A stretch of 64,000 nucleotides of DNA. Origin: Rhodocyclaceae bacterium. GTDB lineage: Bacteria; Pseudomonadota; Gammaproteobacteria; Burkholderiales; Rhodocyclaceae. This document shows positions 9,295-18,607 of this stretch, piece after piece. Location: the NCBI GenBank assembly GCA_018262775.1, contig JADFDU010000052.1:62001-126000 (forward strand). Reading direction: 5' to 3'. How positions within the stretch are numbered: position 1 is the stretch's first letter; every line of letters starts with the position of its first letter. The notes beneath the pieces were generated by a model that saw only the letters and a program-made list of their open reading frames with translations, was not told the DNA's origin and ran no database searches. The position numbers and the translations under genes are program-made.

Positions 9295-10622
9295 GCATCC
9301 GCTTCCGGTGCAGAGGTATCCTCGCTACCCTTGCTGCGCCGCCGTCTTCTGCGGGCTGGTTTTTTCTCGGGGGTGAGCAGAGCCAGCCGCGTCTCGGTGT
9401 CGGCTTCGAGAAATACCCGCCACCAGTCGGCCAGTGCGCGTTCTTGTTCATCGCTTTCCGCGCGCAGCAGGAGGAAGTCGTAAGCAGCCTTGAAGCGCGG
9501 CTGCTCGATGATCCGCAGCGGCCGGCGCCCGGCGCGGTTTTCCAGGCGTGGCTGGAGGATCCAGATGTCCTTGATGTCGGCGGCGATGCGGCGGGTGATG
9601 GCCAGTTTGCCGCCCTGGATGTCGAGCACCTCATCCATCGCCGCATGCAGGGCGGGGATGGACGGTTCTCCGCCCTTTTTGCGCGCCTCCCAGGCGGCGA
9701 GCACTTCGTGCCAAAGCAGAGTGGCGAAGAGAAAGCCGGGCGAGGTGCGCTTGCCGGCATTGATGCGTGCGTCGGTGTTGGCGAGCGAGAGCCAGACGAA
9801 GCGCTCGCCCAGCGGCTGCTCCATGATGACGTCGAGCAGCGGCAGCAGGCCGTGGTGCAGACCTTCCTCGCGCAACTGCCTGAGGCACTCGACGGCGTGG
9901 CCGGAGAACAGCAGCTTGAGCATTTCGTCGAAGAGGCGTGCCGCCGGCACGTTCTCCAGCAGGTCGGCCATCTCGCGGATCGGCGCACGCGCCGCCGGGT
10001 CGATGACCAGCCCCAGCTTGGCCGCCATGCGCACGGCGCGCAGCATGCGCACCGGGTCCTCGCGGTAGCGTTTCCGCGGATCGCCGATCATGCGCAGGGT
10101 TTTCTGCCCGAGATCGGCGACGCCGTGGTGGTAATCGGTGATGGTCTCGTCGGCCGGATTGTAGTAGAGCGCGTTGATGGTGAAATCGCGCCGCGCCGCA
10201 TCCTCCTCGACATTACCGAAGACGTTGTCGCGCAGGACGCGGCCGTGCGCGTCGGTCTCGGAATCGACGTCGTTGCCGGCGCGGAAGGTGGACACCTCCA
10301 TGGTCTCCCCGCCCGACATGACATGCACGATGCGAAAGCGGCGGCCGATGATGCGCGAGCGGCGGAAGATGCCGCGCACCTGTTCGGGCGTGGCATCGGT
10401 GGCGATGTCGAAGTCCTTCGGCACAATGCCGGCGAGGAGATCGCGCACCGCCCCGCCGACGACGAAGGCGGCATGGCCGTGCTCCTGCAGGCGCGCGATC
10501 GTCTGGCGCGCACCCGGCGAAATCGACTCGCGCCGGATGCGGTGCTTGACGAGGGGGATCAGCGCCGGTTTGTGGGCGGGAGGGGCCTTGCTGAATACGC
10601 GGCGCAGCAGCTTGCGGATCAT
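9291..10622 (-). CDS. pcnB: Poly(A) polymerase I
   Basis: 443 aa. It adds 3' poly(A) tails to RNA and so promotes decay. The class II nucleotidyltransferase core is in residues 50-180: FVVGGAVRDLLAG, the DFDIATDA metal-binding Asp pair and RRDFTINALYY. An RNA-binding helical region (GDPRKRYREDPVRMLRAVR) follows. The C-terminus ends in an Arg/Lys-rich tail (KKPARRRRRRSK). The N-terminal segment before the core is typical of PcnB and distinguishes it from CCA-adding enzymes. Its last four bases overlap folK. Confidence 0.95.
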   Translation of the reverse strand: MIRKLLRRVFSKAPPAHKPALIPLVKHRIRRESISPGARQTIARLQEHGHAAFVVGGAVRDLLAGIVPKDFDIATDATPEQVRGIFRRSRIIGRRFRIVHVMSGGETMEVSTFRAGNDVDSETDAHGRVLRDNVFGNVEEDAARRDFTINALYYNPADETITDYHHGVADLGQKTLRMIGDPRKRYREDPVRMLRAVRMAAKLGLVIDPAARAPIREMADLLENVPAARLFDEMLKLLFSGHAVECLRQLREEGLHHGLLPLLDVIMEQPLGERFVWLSLANTDARINAGKRTSPGFLFATLLWHEVLAAWEARKKGGEPSIPALHAAMDEVLDIQGGKLAITRRIAADIKDIWILQPRLENRAGRRPLRIIEQPRFKAAYDFLLLRAESDEQERALADWWRVFLEADTETRLALLTPEKKPARRRRRRSKGSEDTSAPEADA

Positions 10623-10777
10623 CCTGCTATCGGGTCCATCGAAAAGGGCGCAATGATACCGGAAAGGGGGCCGCCGCTGCGCTCAGTGCCCGCTCGAAGG
10701 GCGTTGAGCGCCTCTCGGGGGCGGCGAACGAAGCGGGGCCCTCGTCGAGCTGGAGGGTGAGTGTGGGACCGTTCATT

Positions 10778-11734
10778 TCAGGCGGCGGATTCGACGCGGT
10801 CGCGGCCGTTCTCCTTGGCCCGGCAGAGGGCGTCATCGGCACGGCTGATGATGGCCTCCAGCGTTTCCCCCGGGTGTGCTTCGGCCAGGCCGATTGAAAT
10901 CGTGACGCGTACCGCCTTACCGCTATCGCCCAGCGTCAGCGAGGCTTGCTCAATGCCGCCGCGCAGGCGTTCAGCGATGCCCAGCGCCCCGGCGGACGCT
11001 GTGTCCGGCAGCAGCGCCGCGAATTCCTCGCTGCCATAGCGGGCCATGAGGTCCGTCGGACGCAAATGCGCGTCCATCTGTCGTGCCACATGGCGCAAAA
11101 CGGCATCGCTGGACAGGTGCCCCCAGGTGTCGTTGAGGGCCTTGAAGCGGTCGATATCGATCATCAGCAGGCTGACGGGGCGCGAATCGTTGTAGCAACG
11201 GCGCAGCATACGGGCGAAGGTGTCGTCGAGCCAGCGGCGATTGTGCATGCCGGTGAGGACGTCGACATTGGCGGCATGCTCGAACTCGAGACTGTGCGTG
11301 CGCGAAGTCTCGAGCGTTTTGTTGTGGCTGCGCATCCCTCCGGAGAGGATCCGGAGCAGGTTGAAGGCGACGCCATGGGAGCGGTTGAGCAGCGCCCACA
11401 TGGCGGCATGGCCGAGCACGAGGAGGCGCGTTCTGCTCGCCGCCTCGACGCGGGCCGGCGGGCGCTGGCCGTCCACCATGGATGTCTCGCCGACGCACTC
11501 GCCGGGGCCGAGGTGCGTCACCTCGAAGGCTTCGCGACCGCTGAGCTGCACCGAGAGGTCGCCCTCGAGAACAATGTAGACGGCATGGTTTTCCTGTTCC
11601 GGTTCGATGAGCACGTCGCCCGCCGCCAAGGCATACACCGGGCAGTCGGCCAGCACTCCCTCGACAGCATCGATGCTGATGTGCCGGAACAGCCTGCTCT
11701 GCCCAAGGACCTTGCGGTCGGCGTCTGAGAACAT
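10778..11734 (-). CDS. Cyclic-nucleotide-binding domain plus GGDEF protein
   Basis: 318 aa, no membrane segment. Residues about 10-125 form a cNMP-binding (CRP-like) domain with the LGPGECVGETSMVDGQRPPARVEA phosphate-binding-type region. A helical linker follows, then a GGDEF domain (about 155-318). The signature motif reads GSEEF instead of GG(D/E)EF. The allosteric I-site RPTD is intact five residues upstream. It may be a weak or inactive diguanylate cyclase that still binds c-di-GMP, or an active variant. Transcribed towards pcnB with a 155-bp gap in which I see no clear element. Confidence 0.88.
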   Translation of the reverse strand: MFSDADRKVLGQSRLFRHISIDAVEGVLADCPVYALAAGDVLIEPEQENHAVYIVLEGDLSVQLSGREAFEVTHLGPGECVGETSMVDGQRPPARVEAASRTRLLVLGHAAMWALLNRSHGVAFNLLRILSGGMRSHNKTLETSRTHSLEFEHAANVDVLTGMHNRRWLDDTFARMLRRCYNDSRPVSLLMIDIDRFKALNDTWGHLSSDAVLRHVARQMDAHLRPTDLMARYGSEEFAALLPDTASAGALGIAERLRGGIEQASLTLGDSGKAVRVTISIGLAEAHPGETLEAIISRADDALCRAKENGRDRVESAA

Positions 11735-11743
11735 TGGCCTATT

Positions 11744-12412
11744 CTAGCGCAGCGAAAGGATGGGCCAGCCGTTGCGTTGTGCGTGCTGCGCCAGGGTGTC
11801 GTCGGGATCGACGGCGACCGGATCCGTCACCTTGCCCAGCAGGGGCAGGTCGTTGAGCGAGTCGCTGTAGAACCAGCTGCGCTCGAAGCTGCTCCAGTCG
11901 TGGCCGAGGCCGGTCAGCCAGTCATCCACCCGCGCGATCTTGCCCTCGCGGAAGCAGGGGATGCCGTGCACGCGGCCGGTGAATGCACCATCTCCATCTG
12001 CCTGCTCCGGCTCGGTGGCGAGCAGATGAGCGATACCGAACTCGCGCGCGATCGGCGCGGTGACGAAGCTGTTGGTGGCGGTGACGATGGCGACGAGCGC
12101 ACCTTCATCTAGATGTCGACGCACCAGCTGCCGGCCCTTCTCCGTGACGATGGGCAGGATGTGGCTGGCCATGAAGTCGGCATGCCAGGCATCGAGCTGG
12201 CTGCGCGGGTGGCGCGACAGCGGCTTTAACTGGAAGTCGAGAAATTCATGGATATCGAGCGTGCCGGCCTTGTACTGCGCGTAGAAATCCAGATTGCGCG
12301 CCTCGTACACCTCACGGTCGAGTACGCCGCGGGAAATGAGGTATTGCGCCCACTCGAAGTCCGAGTCGCCGGCCAAAAGTGTGTTGTCGAGGTCGAAGAG
12401 GGCGAGATTCAT
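11744..12412 (-). CDS. HAD-IB family phosphatase (SerB-like)
   Basis: 222 aa. HAD motif I is FDLDNTLLAGDSD (nucleophile and acid Asp), motif II is in VTATNSF, and motif III/IV is in YSDSLNDLPLL. Insertions match the HAD-IB (PSPase-like) subfamily. Substrate unknown: histidinol phosphate and phosphoserine are typical for this subfamily in betaproteobacteria. It overlaps the end of hda by four bases, a common betaproteobacterial pairing. Confidence 0.9.
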   Translation of the reverse strand: MNLALFDLDNTLLAGDSDFEWAQYLISRGVLDREVYEARNLDFYAQYKAGTLDIHEFLDFQLKPLSRHPRSQLDAWHADFMASHILPIVTEKGRQLVRRHLDEGALVAIVTATNSFVTAPIAREFGIAHLLATEPEQADGDGAFTGRVHGIPCFREGKIARVDDWLTGLGHDWSSFERSWFYSDSLNDLPLLGKVTDPVAVDPDDTLAQHAQRNGWPILSLR

Positions 12413-13101
12413 CGGGGGCCGGGTTTTTGATTGAAGTTGTTCAGCATTTCCTTGAGCAACGGCACGGTGACCGGCCGCTTGCGCTCCAGCGAGGCCTGGT
12501 CGAGCGCGTCCAGCACCGCCATCAGCGAGGGCAGGTCGCGGGCGGTGTGGCGCAGCATGTAGCCGATCACCTCGCCCTCCATGCGCAGGCCGCGCTGGCT
12601 CGCCTGGCTGTGCAGGGTGGCCGCCTTGTCCTCGTCGCTGAGCGGCCTGACCTGGTAGACGATGGCCGCACCGATGCGCGTGCGCAGGTCCTCGCGCAGT
12701 TTCAGTTCCAGCGGCGGCGTCGATCCGGCGAGCAACAGTGCCAGGCCGGCCAGCCGGGCCGAGTTGAAGGTGCGAAAGAGGGCCACCTGCGCCGTCTCGC
12801 CGAGGCGGTCGACATCGTCGACGATGAGCAATCCGCCGGGCGGGCAGGGCAGTTCGGCGCCGGCTTCCTCGGCAGCGATGCGGACGACACGGCGGCCGGC
12901 TGCATCGGCGGTCGCCTGGGTCGCGCGCAGCAGATGGCTACGGCCGCAGCCTGGCGGCCCCCACAGATAGACGGCGTCGAACGCCCTGGGCTGCGCCAGG
13001 GCGCGCAGGCGTGCCAGCAACTCGGCGTTGGCGCCGACGATGAAATTGTCGAGGGTCGGGTGCGGCTCGGGGCGGATGTCGAGCGTCAGCTGCTGGGGCA
13101 T
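12409..13101 (-). CDS. hda: DnaA regulatory inactivator Hda
   Basis: 230 aa from ATG 13101. The frame extends 21 bases upstream, but 13101 puts the beta-clamp-binding motif QLTLDI at the very N-terminus, as in known Hda. AAA+ features are GPPGCGRSHLL (Walker A, with Arg in place of the usual Lys), LLIVDDVDRL (Walker B) and a DnaA-like lid. It lacks the DNA-binding domain of DnaA. With the clamp it stimulates ATP hydrolysis by DnaA after initiation. Confidence 0.93.
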   Translation of the reverse strand: MPQQLTLDIRPEPHPTLDNFIVGANAELLARLRALAQPRAFDAVYLWGPPGCGRSHLLRATQATADAAGRRVVRIAAEEAGAELPCPPGGLLIVDDVDRLGETAQVALFRTFNSARLAGLALLLAGSTPPLELKLREDLRTRIGAAIVYQVRPLSDEDKAATLHSQASQRGLRMEGEVIGYMLRHTARDLPSLMAVLDALDQASLERKRPVTVPLLKEMLNNFNQKPGPR

Positions 13102-13110
13102 GGTCGTCGC

Positions 13111-13150
13111 AATGGTGCGCAATGGTTACGAATGGTGTCCGATGGTGGAT
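13111..13150. repeat. Four imperfect 10-bp tandem repeats, ATGGT core
   Basis: Units starting at 13111, 13121, 13131 and 13141 share (A/G)ATGGT followed by four variable bases. They lie in the divergent hda-purM spacer. A similar 10-bp array with an ATGGTG core precedes folE at 53411. Confidence 0.7.
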
Positions 13151-13208
13151 GGTGTCGAAGGGCGGGACATACGATAAAATCCGGCCTGGACTTGCGCGAA
13201 GCGCAACT

Positions 13209-13246
13209 TTATCACGAAGCGTTTATCACGAAGCGAAGCGAAGCGG
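13209..13246. repeat. 14-bp direct repeat followed by AAGCG repeats
   Basis: TTATCACGAAGCG occurs at 13209 and 13223 separated by one T, followed by AAGCG at 13236 and AAGCG(G) at 13241. It ends 10 bases before the purM start codon, so copy-number change would alter the leader. Confidence 0.85.
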
Positions 13247-13255
13247 ATACTCCCC

Positions 13256-14284
13256 TTGACATCTCTCACCTACCGTGACGCCGGCGTCGACATTGATGCC
13301 GGCGATTCCCTCGTCGAACGCATCAAGCCTTTCGCCAAACGGACGATGCGTCCCGAGGTGATGGCCGGCATCGGCGGCTTCGGCGCCCTCTTCGAGATTT
13401 CGAAGAAGTACCGCGAGCCGGTGCTGGTCTCCGGCACCGACGGCGTCGGCACCAAGCTCAAGCTGGCCTTCCAGCTGAATCGCCACGACACCATCGGCAT
13501 CGATCTGGTGGCCATGAGCGTGAACGACATCCTCGTGCAGGGCGCCGAGCCGCTCTTCTTCCTCGACTACTTTGCCTGCGGACGACTCGACGTGGATACC
13601 GCGGCGACGGTGATCCAGGGCATCGCGCGGGGCTGCGAACTCGCCGGTTGCGCCCTCATCGGCGGCGAGACGGCGGAGATGCCGGGCATGTATCCAGACG
13701 GCGAGTACGATCTCGCCGGCTTCGCCGTCGGTGCGGTGGAAAAATCCAGGCTCATCGACGGCGCCGCCATCGAGCCAGGCGACGTAGTCATCGGCCTGGC
13801 CTCCAGCGGCGCGCATTCGAACGGCTATTCCCTGGTGCGCAAGATTCTCGAGCGCGCGAAACCCGACATGGAGGCCGACTTCGACGGGCGCTCCCTCGCC
13901 GACGCCGTCATGGCGCCGACGCGCATCTACGTCAAACCGCTGCTGGCCCTCATGGACGCGCTGCCGGTCAAGGGCCTGGCGCACATCACCGGCGGCGGCC
14001 TGCTCGACAACGTGCCGCGCATTTTGCAGGACTCGCTGCTGGCGGCGCTGGACAGTACGGCGTGGACGCGGCCGCCGCTCTTCGACTGGCTGCAGCGCGA
14101 AGGCCAGGTGGCGGATGCCGAGATGCACCGCGTCTTCAACTGCGGTATCGGCATGGTCGTCGTCGTCGCGCAGGAACATGAAGCGCAAACCCTTGAAATG
14201 CTGCGCGATGCCGGCGAGACAGCCTGGAACATTGGTATGATCCGCCGGCGCGACGCCGACCAGCTGCAGACCATCGTTACCTGA
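13256..14284 (+). CDS. purM: Phosphoribosylformylglycinamidine cyclo-ligase (AIR synthetase)
   Basis: 342 aa. It closes the imidazole ring in purine synthesis. PurM signatures are [12 protein letters not shown] at the N-terminus, [13 protein letters not shown] (ATP/Mg site), [11 protein letters not shown] and [13 protein letters not shown]. The initiation codon is TTG at 13256; no ATG lies between the repeats and the first conserved residues. It is divergent from hda, with two tandem-repeat tracts in the leader. Confidence 0.96.
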   Translation: MTSLTYRDAGVDIDAGDSLVERIKPFAKRTMRPEVMAGIGGFGALFEISKKYREPVLVSGTDGVGTKLKLAFQLNRHDTIGIDLVAMSVNDILVQGAEPLFFLDYFACGRLDVDTAATVIQGIARGCELAGCALIGGETAEMPGMYPDGEYDLAGFAVGAVEKSRLIDGAAIEPGDVVIGLASSGAHSNGYSLVRKILERAKPDMEADFDGRSLADAVMAPTRIYVKPLLALMDALPVKGLAHITGGGLLDNVPRILQDSLLAALDSTAWTRPPLFDWLQREGQVADAEMHRVFNCGIGMVVVVAQEHEAQTLEMLRDAGETAWNIGMIRRRDADQLQTIVT

Positions 14285-14372
14285 AACGCCGCGCAACCTT
14301 TCCCGTCCGGCCGCTGTCGGAGGGGTTCCGGTCAGGCCGGAAGACTCAAGACAAGAAGAAAGTGGTTCCCCA

Positions 14373-15497
14373 ATGGCAGCCAGTATCAAGAAGCGCCTTG
14401 TAGCACTCCTCGCCGTGGCCGGTCTGCTGGCGCTGGGGGGGTACGCATATTTTGCCAACCAGACTGCACCGGCTTCGCCGCAGCCACCGGGCAAGACCGG
14501 CGGCGGGGCGCCGGGCGGCTTTGCCGTCGGCGTGGAAACCGTAAAAGTTTCGGCGTCCGCTTTTCAGGACGACATAGCCGCAGTAGGTTCACTCAAGTCC
14601 AACGAGTCGGTGGTGCTGCGCCCGGAGATTGCCGGACGCATTGCCGCCCTCCACTTGCGCGAGGGCATGCCGGTCGCCAGGGGCGCCGAACTGGTGGCGC
14701 TGGACGCGGCGACGCAAGTGGCTGAATTGCGCCAGGCCGAGGCCAATCTGGCCCTCGCCCAGGCCAATTACAAGCGCACCGAGGAGCTTTACCAGAAGAA
14801 ATTCGTCAGCGAGCGGGCCAGGGACGAGTCGGCGGCCTCGCTCAAGGTGCTCGAAGCGGCAGTGGCGCTGGCGCGGGCGAAACTGCAAAAGACGCAGCTC
14901 CGCGCGCCCTTCGCCGGCATCGTCGGCATTCGCAACGTCAGCGTCGGCGATTACGTCAAGGAAGGCCAGGAGCTCATCAACATCGAGGATATCGACTCGT
15001 TGAAAGTGGATTTCCGCCTGCCTGAAAGCTATCTGGCCCGCCTTGACAAGGGCCAGTCAGTCGAAGTCTCGACCGATGCCGTGCCGGGGCAAACCTTCAA
15101 GGGTACGCTGGACGCCATCGATCCCCTCATCGATGCCGCCGGCCGTGCCATTTCGCTGCGCGCGCACTTGGCCAACCCCGAGCTCAAGCTGCGTCCCGGC
15201 ATGTTCGTCCGTGTGCGTCTGGCCTTTGGCGGCGAGCGGCAGGGTCTGGCCGTGCCCGAGGAGGCGCTGGTGCCAGCCGGCAACGACAATTATGTCTTCA
15301 AGGTGGTCGAGGGCAAGGCGCAGCGCGCCATGGTGAAGATTGGCCAGCGCCGCGGCCCGACGGTGGAGATCGTCGAAGGCCTCAAGGCCGGCGACGAGGT
15401 GGTCACCGCCGGCCAGCTCAAGCTGCGCGACGGCGTGCCAGTGCAGGCAACCGCCTCCAACGCAGAGGACGCAAAGACGCAAAGCGCGCAAAGATGA
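14373..15497 (+). CDS. RND efflux periplasmic adaptor (membrane fusion protein)
   Basis: 374 aa. It has an N-terminal anchor (residues 7-27), a biotinyl-lipoyl half-motif (IAALHLREGMPVARGAELVALD), a helical hairpin (about 110-165), the second lipoyl half (LRAPFAGIVGIRNVSVGDYV) and beta-barrel domains. It bridges the inner-membrane pump encoded next to an outer-membrane channel not seen here. The last ~13 residues (NAEDAKTQSAQR) are encoded by one arm of an inverted repeat, so the tail is probably a late addition. Substrates cannot be told from sequence. Confidence 0.93.
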   Translation: MAASIKKRLVALLAVAGLLALGGYAYFANQTAPASPQPPGKTGGGAPGGFAVGVETVKVSASAFQDDIAAVGSLKSNESVVLRPEIAGRIAALHLREGMPVARGAELVALDAATQVAELRQAEANLALAQANYKRTEELYQKKFVSERARDESAASLKVLEAAVALARAKLQKTQLRAPFAGIVGIRNVSVGDYVKEGQELINIEDIDSLKVDFRLPESYLARLDKGQSVEVSTDAVPGQTFKGTLDAIDPLIDAAGRAISLRAHLANPELKLRPGMFVRVRLAFGGERQGLAVPEEALVPAGNDNYVFKVVEGKAQRAMVKIGQRRGPTVEIVEGLKAGDEVVTAGQLKLRDGVPVQATASNAEDAKTQSAQR

Positions 15498-15534
15498 TTC
15501 GTTTTATCCGGTTTTCTTTGCGCTCTTCGCGTTG
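15458..15534. repeat. Imperfect inverted repeat (CGCAAAGA type) overlapping gene end
   Basis: Arms at 15458-15477 and 15515-15534 match at 16 of 20 positions (CAACGC..AG..CGCAAAGA) around a 37-base centre. The left arm codes for the adaptor C-terminus. It resembles dispersed GACGCAAAGACGCAAAG elements common in proteobacterial intergenic DNA. Confidence 0.7.
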
Positions 15535-15547
15535 AAAGAGGCTTGAC

Positions 15548-18500
15548 ATGAAACTGTCCGAGATCTGCATTCGCCGTCCGGTCTTCGCGACGGTGATGAG
15601 CCTGGTGGTGATGCTGCTCGGCGTGGTGTCCTACTCCCGCCTGCCGGTGCGCGAGTATCCCAAGATCGACGAGCCGGTGGTGACGGTGGATACCACCTAC
15701 AAGGGCGCCTCGTCCGAGATCATCGAGTCGCAGATCACCAAGCCGCTGGAGGATTCGCTCGCCGGCATCGAGGGCGTCGATGTGCTGTCCTCGATCAGCC
15801 GCCAGGAGAACAGCCAGATCACCGTGCGCTTCAAGCTGGAGCGCAACCCCGATTCCGCCGCTGCCGACGTGCGCGACCGCGTCTCGCGGGTGCGCAACAG
15901 ACTACCGCAGGAGATTGACGAGCCGGTCATCGCCAAGGTCGAGGCCGACGCCAACCCCATCATCTGGCTCGCCTTCAACAGTGACCGCCATTCCCCCCTG
16001 GAAGTCACCGATTTCGCCAACCGCATCGTCAAGCCGCGCCTGCAGACCCTGTCTGGCGCCGCCGATGTGCGCATCTTCGGCGAGCGCAAATTCGCCATGC
16101 GCATCTGGCTCGATCCGGGCCGCCTTGCCGCCTATGGCCTTACTCCGCCGGATGTGGAGGATGCCTTGCGGCGGCAGAACGTCGAAGTGCCGGCCGGCCG
16201 CATCGAGAGCCGCGATCGCGAGTTCTCGGTGGTGTCGCGTACCGACCTGAGCAAGCCGGAGGAATTCGCCGCAATTGTCGTGCGCCAGGTCAAGGGCTAC
16301 CCGGTGCGCATCCGTGACCTGGGCAGCGTTGAGATCGGCGCGGCGCAGGAGCGCTCGGCGGTGCGCTTCAACGGCAAAAACGCCGTCGCCCTGGGCGTCA
16401 TCAAGCAGGCCACTGCCAATCCCCTCGATCTTTCCAAGGCGCTGCATGATGAGCTGCCGCGCGTCATCGCCGAGCTGCCGCAAGGCATGACGGTGAATGT
16501 CGCCTACGACTCCACCATCTTTATCGACCGTTCCATCGAGGCGGTGTTCACGACCATCGGCGAGGCCATCCTGCTGGTGGCCCTGATCATCTTCGTCTTC
16601 CTGCGCTCGCTGCGGGCGACGATCATCCCGCTTGTCACCATCCCGGTGGCGCTGGTCGGCGCCTTCGCGCTCATGCTGGCGATGGGTTTCAGCATCAACA
16701 CGCTGACCTTGCTCGCGCTGGTGCTGGCCATCGGCCTGGTGGTGGACGACTCGATCGTCATGATGGAGAACATTTATCGCCACATTGAGGAAGGCATGCC
16801 GCGCCTGCAGGCGGCGCTGCAGGGGGCGAAGGAGATCGCCTTCGCCGTGGTGGCGATGACGCTGACGCTGGCCGCCGTCTATGCGCCGGTGGCCTTCATG
16901 ACCGGGCGCACCGGCAAGCTCTTCATTGAGTTTGCCCTGACGCTGGCCGGTGCGGTGCTGGTGTCCGGTTTTGTCGCACTGACGCTGTCGCCCATGATGT
17001 GTTCCCTGGTGCTGCGCCACGAAACGCGCCACGGCAAGGCTTATCTGTGGTTCGAACACTTCTTCGGCGGCTTGACCGCCGGCTACCGGCGCCTGCTCAC
17101 GGCGACACTGCGCCGCCGCTGGATCGTCATGCTGGTCTTCGCGCTGGTGGCTGGCGCGAGCGTGCTGCTGCTGAAAACGCTCAAGTCGGAACTTGCGCCG
17201 GTGGAAGACCGCGGCGTCATCCTGGGCGTCTTCATTGGGCCGGAAGGCGCAACGCTCGACTACATGGGCAAGTATTCCCGGCAGCTCGAGGCGATTTACG
17301 CCAAGACCGAAAACGTCGAGCGCTACTTCGTCGTGACGGGCTACCCCGTGGTGTCGCAGGGCATTTCCTTCGTCGGTCTGACCGACTGGAATGCGCGGGC
17401 GCGTTCCTCGCAGGCTATCGCCAAGGAGTTGCAGCCGGAATTCTTCTCGATTCCCGGCGTGCTGGCCTTTCCGGTGACGCCGCCCTCGCTCGGCCAGAGC
17501 GCGATTGCGCGGCCGGTGAGCTTTGTCATCGTCACTTCCGCCGCCTATGCCGAACTGCAGGGCATCACCGATCAGGTTCTCGCCGAGGTGGCGAAGAATC
17601 CCGGCTTCGTGAACGTCGATACCGACCTCAAACTCAACAAGCCCGAACTGTCGGTGCTGGTCGACCGCGACAAGGCATCGGACACCGGCGTGCAGATCGA
17701 GGCCATCGGCCGAACGCTGGAGACCATGCTCGGCGGCCGCCAGGTGACGCGCTTCAAGCGCGACGCCGAGCAATACGACGTGATCGTGCAGACCGCCGAC
17801 GCGGATCGTGCCACCCCGCGCGACATCAACAGCATCTACGTGCGTGGTCGCGACGAGCGCATGATTCCGCTGGGCAGCCTGGTGCGGGTGAACGAGACGG
17901 TGAGCCCACGCGAACTGAACCATTTCGCCCAGCGGCGCGCCGTGACCATTTCGGCGAACCTCGCGCCCGGCTACACCCAGGGCGAGGCGCTGGCCTTCCT
18001 CGATGGCGTCTCCCGCCGCATCCTGCCGCCCGGCTATGCCACCGATTATGCCGGCCAGTCGCGCGAGTTCCGCACCTCGACGGCGAGCCTGGCGCTGACC
18101 TTCATCCTGGCGCTGGCCTTCATCTATCTGGTGCTGGCGGCGCAGTTCGAGAGCTTCCGCGATCCCCTCGTCATCATGCTCACCGTGCCGCTGTCGATGA
18201 CCGGCGCGCTGCTGGCGCTGTGGCTGTCCGGCGGCACGCTCAACGTCTATAGTCAGATCGGTCTGGTGACTCTGGTGGGACTCATCACCAAGCACGGCAT
18301 CCTCATCGTCGAGTTCACCAACCAGCTGCGTGAGCAGGGGCGGACGGTCGCTGAGGCGCTGCTCGAGGCGACCAGCCTGCGCCTGCGGCCGATCCTCATG
18401 ACCACCGGCGCCATGGTGCTGGGCGCCATTCCGCTGGCGTTCGCCAGCGGCGCCGGTGCCGAGTCACGGCAGCAGATCGGCTGGGTCATCGTCGGCGGCC

Positions 18501-18607
18501 TGCTGCTCGGCACCCTGCTGACCCTGTTCGTCGTGCCGACGGTCTACAGTCTGCTCGCCCGCAAAGAGCGCGGCGCCGAGCCTGTCCCCGGTACGGCTGC
18601 TGCCTGA
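15548..18607 (+). CDS. RND multidrug efflux permease, HAE-1 family
   Basis: 1019 aa, full length, with 12 helices and two large periplasmic loops. The proton-relay Asp pair in helix 4 is at about residues 400-401 (LVVDDSIVMMEN). The helix 4-6 region and the second-half repeat (GLVTLVGLITKHGILIVEFTN) fit the family. It pumps substrates from periplasm or inner membrane using the proton gradient. It lies 50 bp after its adaptor and its TGA overlaps the murI start. No TolC-type gene or local regulator is adjacent. Closest in style to MexK/MdtB-like pumps with broad substrates; specificity is unknown. Confidence 0.95.
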   Translation: MKLSEICIRRPVFATVMSLVVMLLGVVSYSRLPVREYPKIDEPVVTVDTTYKGASSEIIESQITKPLEDSLAGIEGVDVLSSISRQENSQITVRFKLERNPDSAAADVRDRVSRVRNRLPQEIDEPVIAKVEADANPIIWLAFNSDRHSPLEVTDFANRIVKPRLQTLSGAADVRIFGERKFAMRIWLDPGRLAAYGLTPPDVEDALRRQNVEVPAGRIESRDREFSVVSRTDLSKPEEFAAIVVRQVKGYPVRIRDLGSVEIGAAQERSAVRFNGKNAVALGVIKQATANPLDLSKALHDELPRVIAELPQGMTVNVAYDSTIFIDRSIEAVFTTIGEAILLVALIIFVFLRSLRATIIPLVTIPVALVGAFALMLAMGFSINTLTLLALVLAIGLVVDDSIVMMENIYRHIEEGMPRLQAALQGAKEIAFAVVAMTLTLAAVYAPVAFMTGRTGKLFIEFALTLAGAVLVSGFVALTLSPMMCSLVLRHETRHGKAYLWFEHFFGGLTAGYRRLLTATLRRRWIVMLVFALVAGASVLLLKTLKSELAPVEDRGVILGVFIGPEGATLDYMGKYSRQLEAIYAKTENVERYFVVTGYPVVSQGISFVGLTDWNARARSSQAIAKELQPEFFSIPGVLAFPVTPPSLGQSAIARPVSFVIVTSAAYAELQGITDQVLAEVAKNPGFVNVDTDLKLNKPELSVLVDRDKASDTGVQIEAIGRTLETMLGGRQVTRFKRDAEQYDVIVQTADADRATPRDINSIYVRGRDERMIPLGSLVRVNETVSPRELNHFAQRRAVTISANLAPGYTQGEALAFLDGVSRRILPPGYATDYAGQSREFRTSTASLALTFILALAFIYLVLAAQFESFRDPLVIMLTVPLSMTGALLALWLSGGTLNVYSQIGLVTLVGLITKHGILIVEFTNQLREQGRTVAEALLEATSLRLRPILMTTGAMVLGAIPLAFASGAGAESRQQIGWVIVGGLLLGTLLTLFVVPTVYSLLARKERGAEPVPGTAAA

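Noticed and set aside
13226-14494. 422-codon minus-strand frame over purM
   Set aside because: Opposite a clear AIR synthetase; composition is that of a shadow.
15902-18295. 797-codon open frame on the minus strand
   Set aside because: It lies fully opposite the RND permease gene, and its translation is His/Gln/Arg-rich with no recognisable domain. It is a shadow frame of a GC-rich gene.
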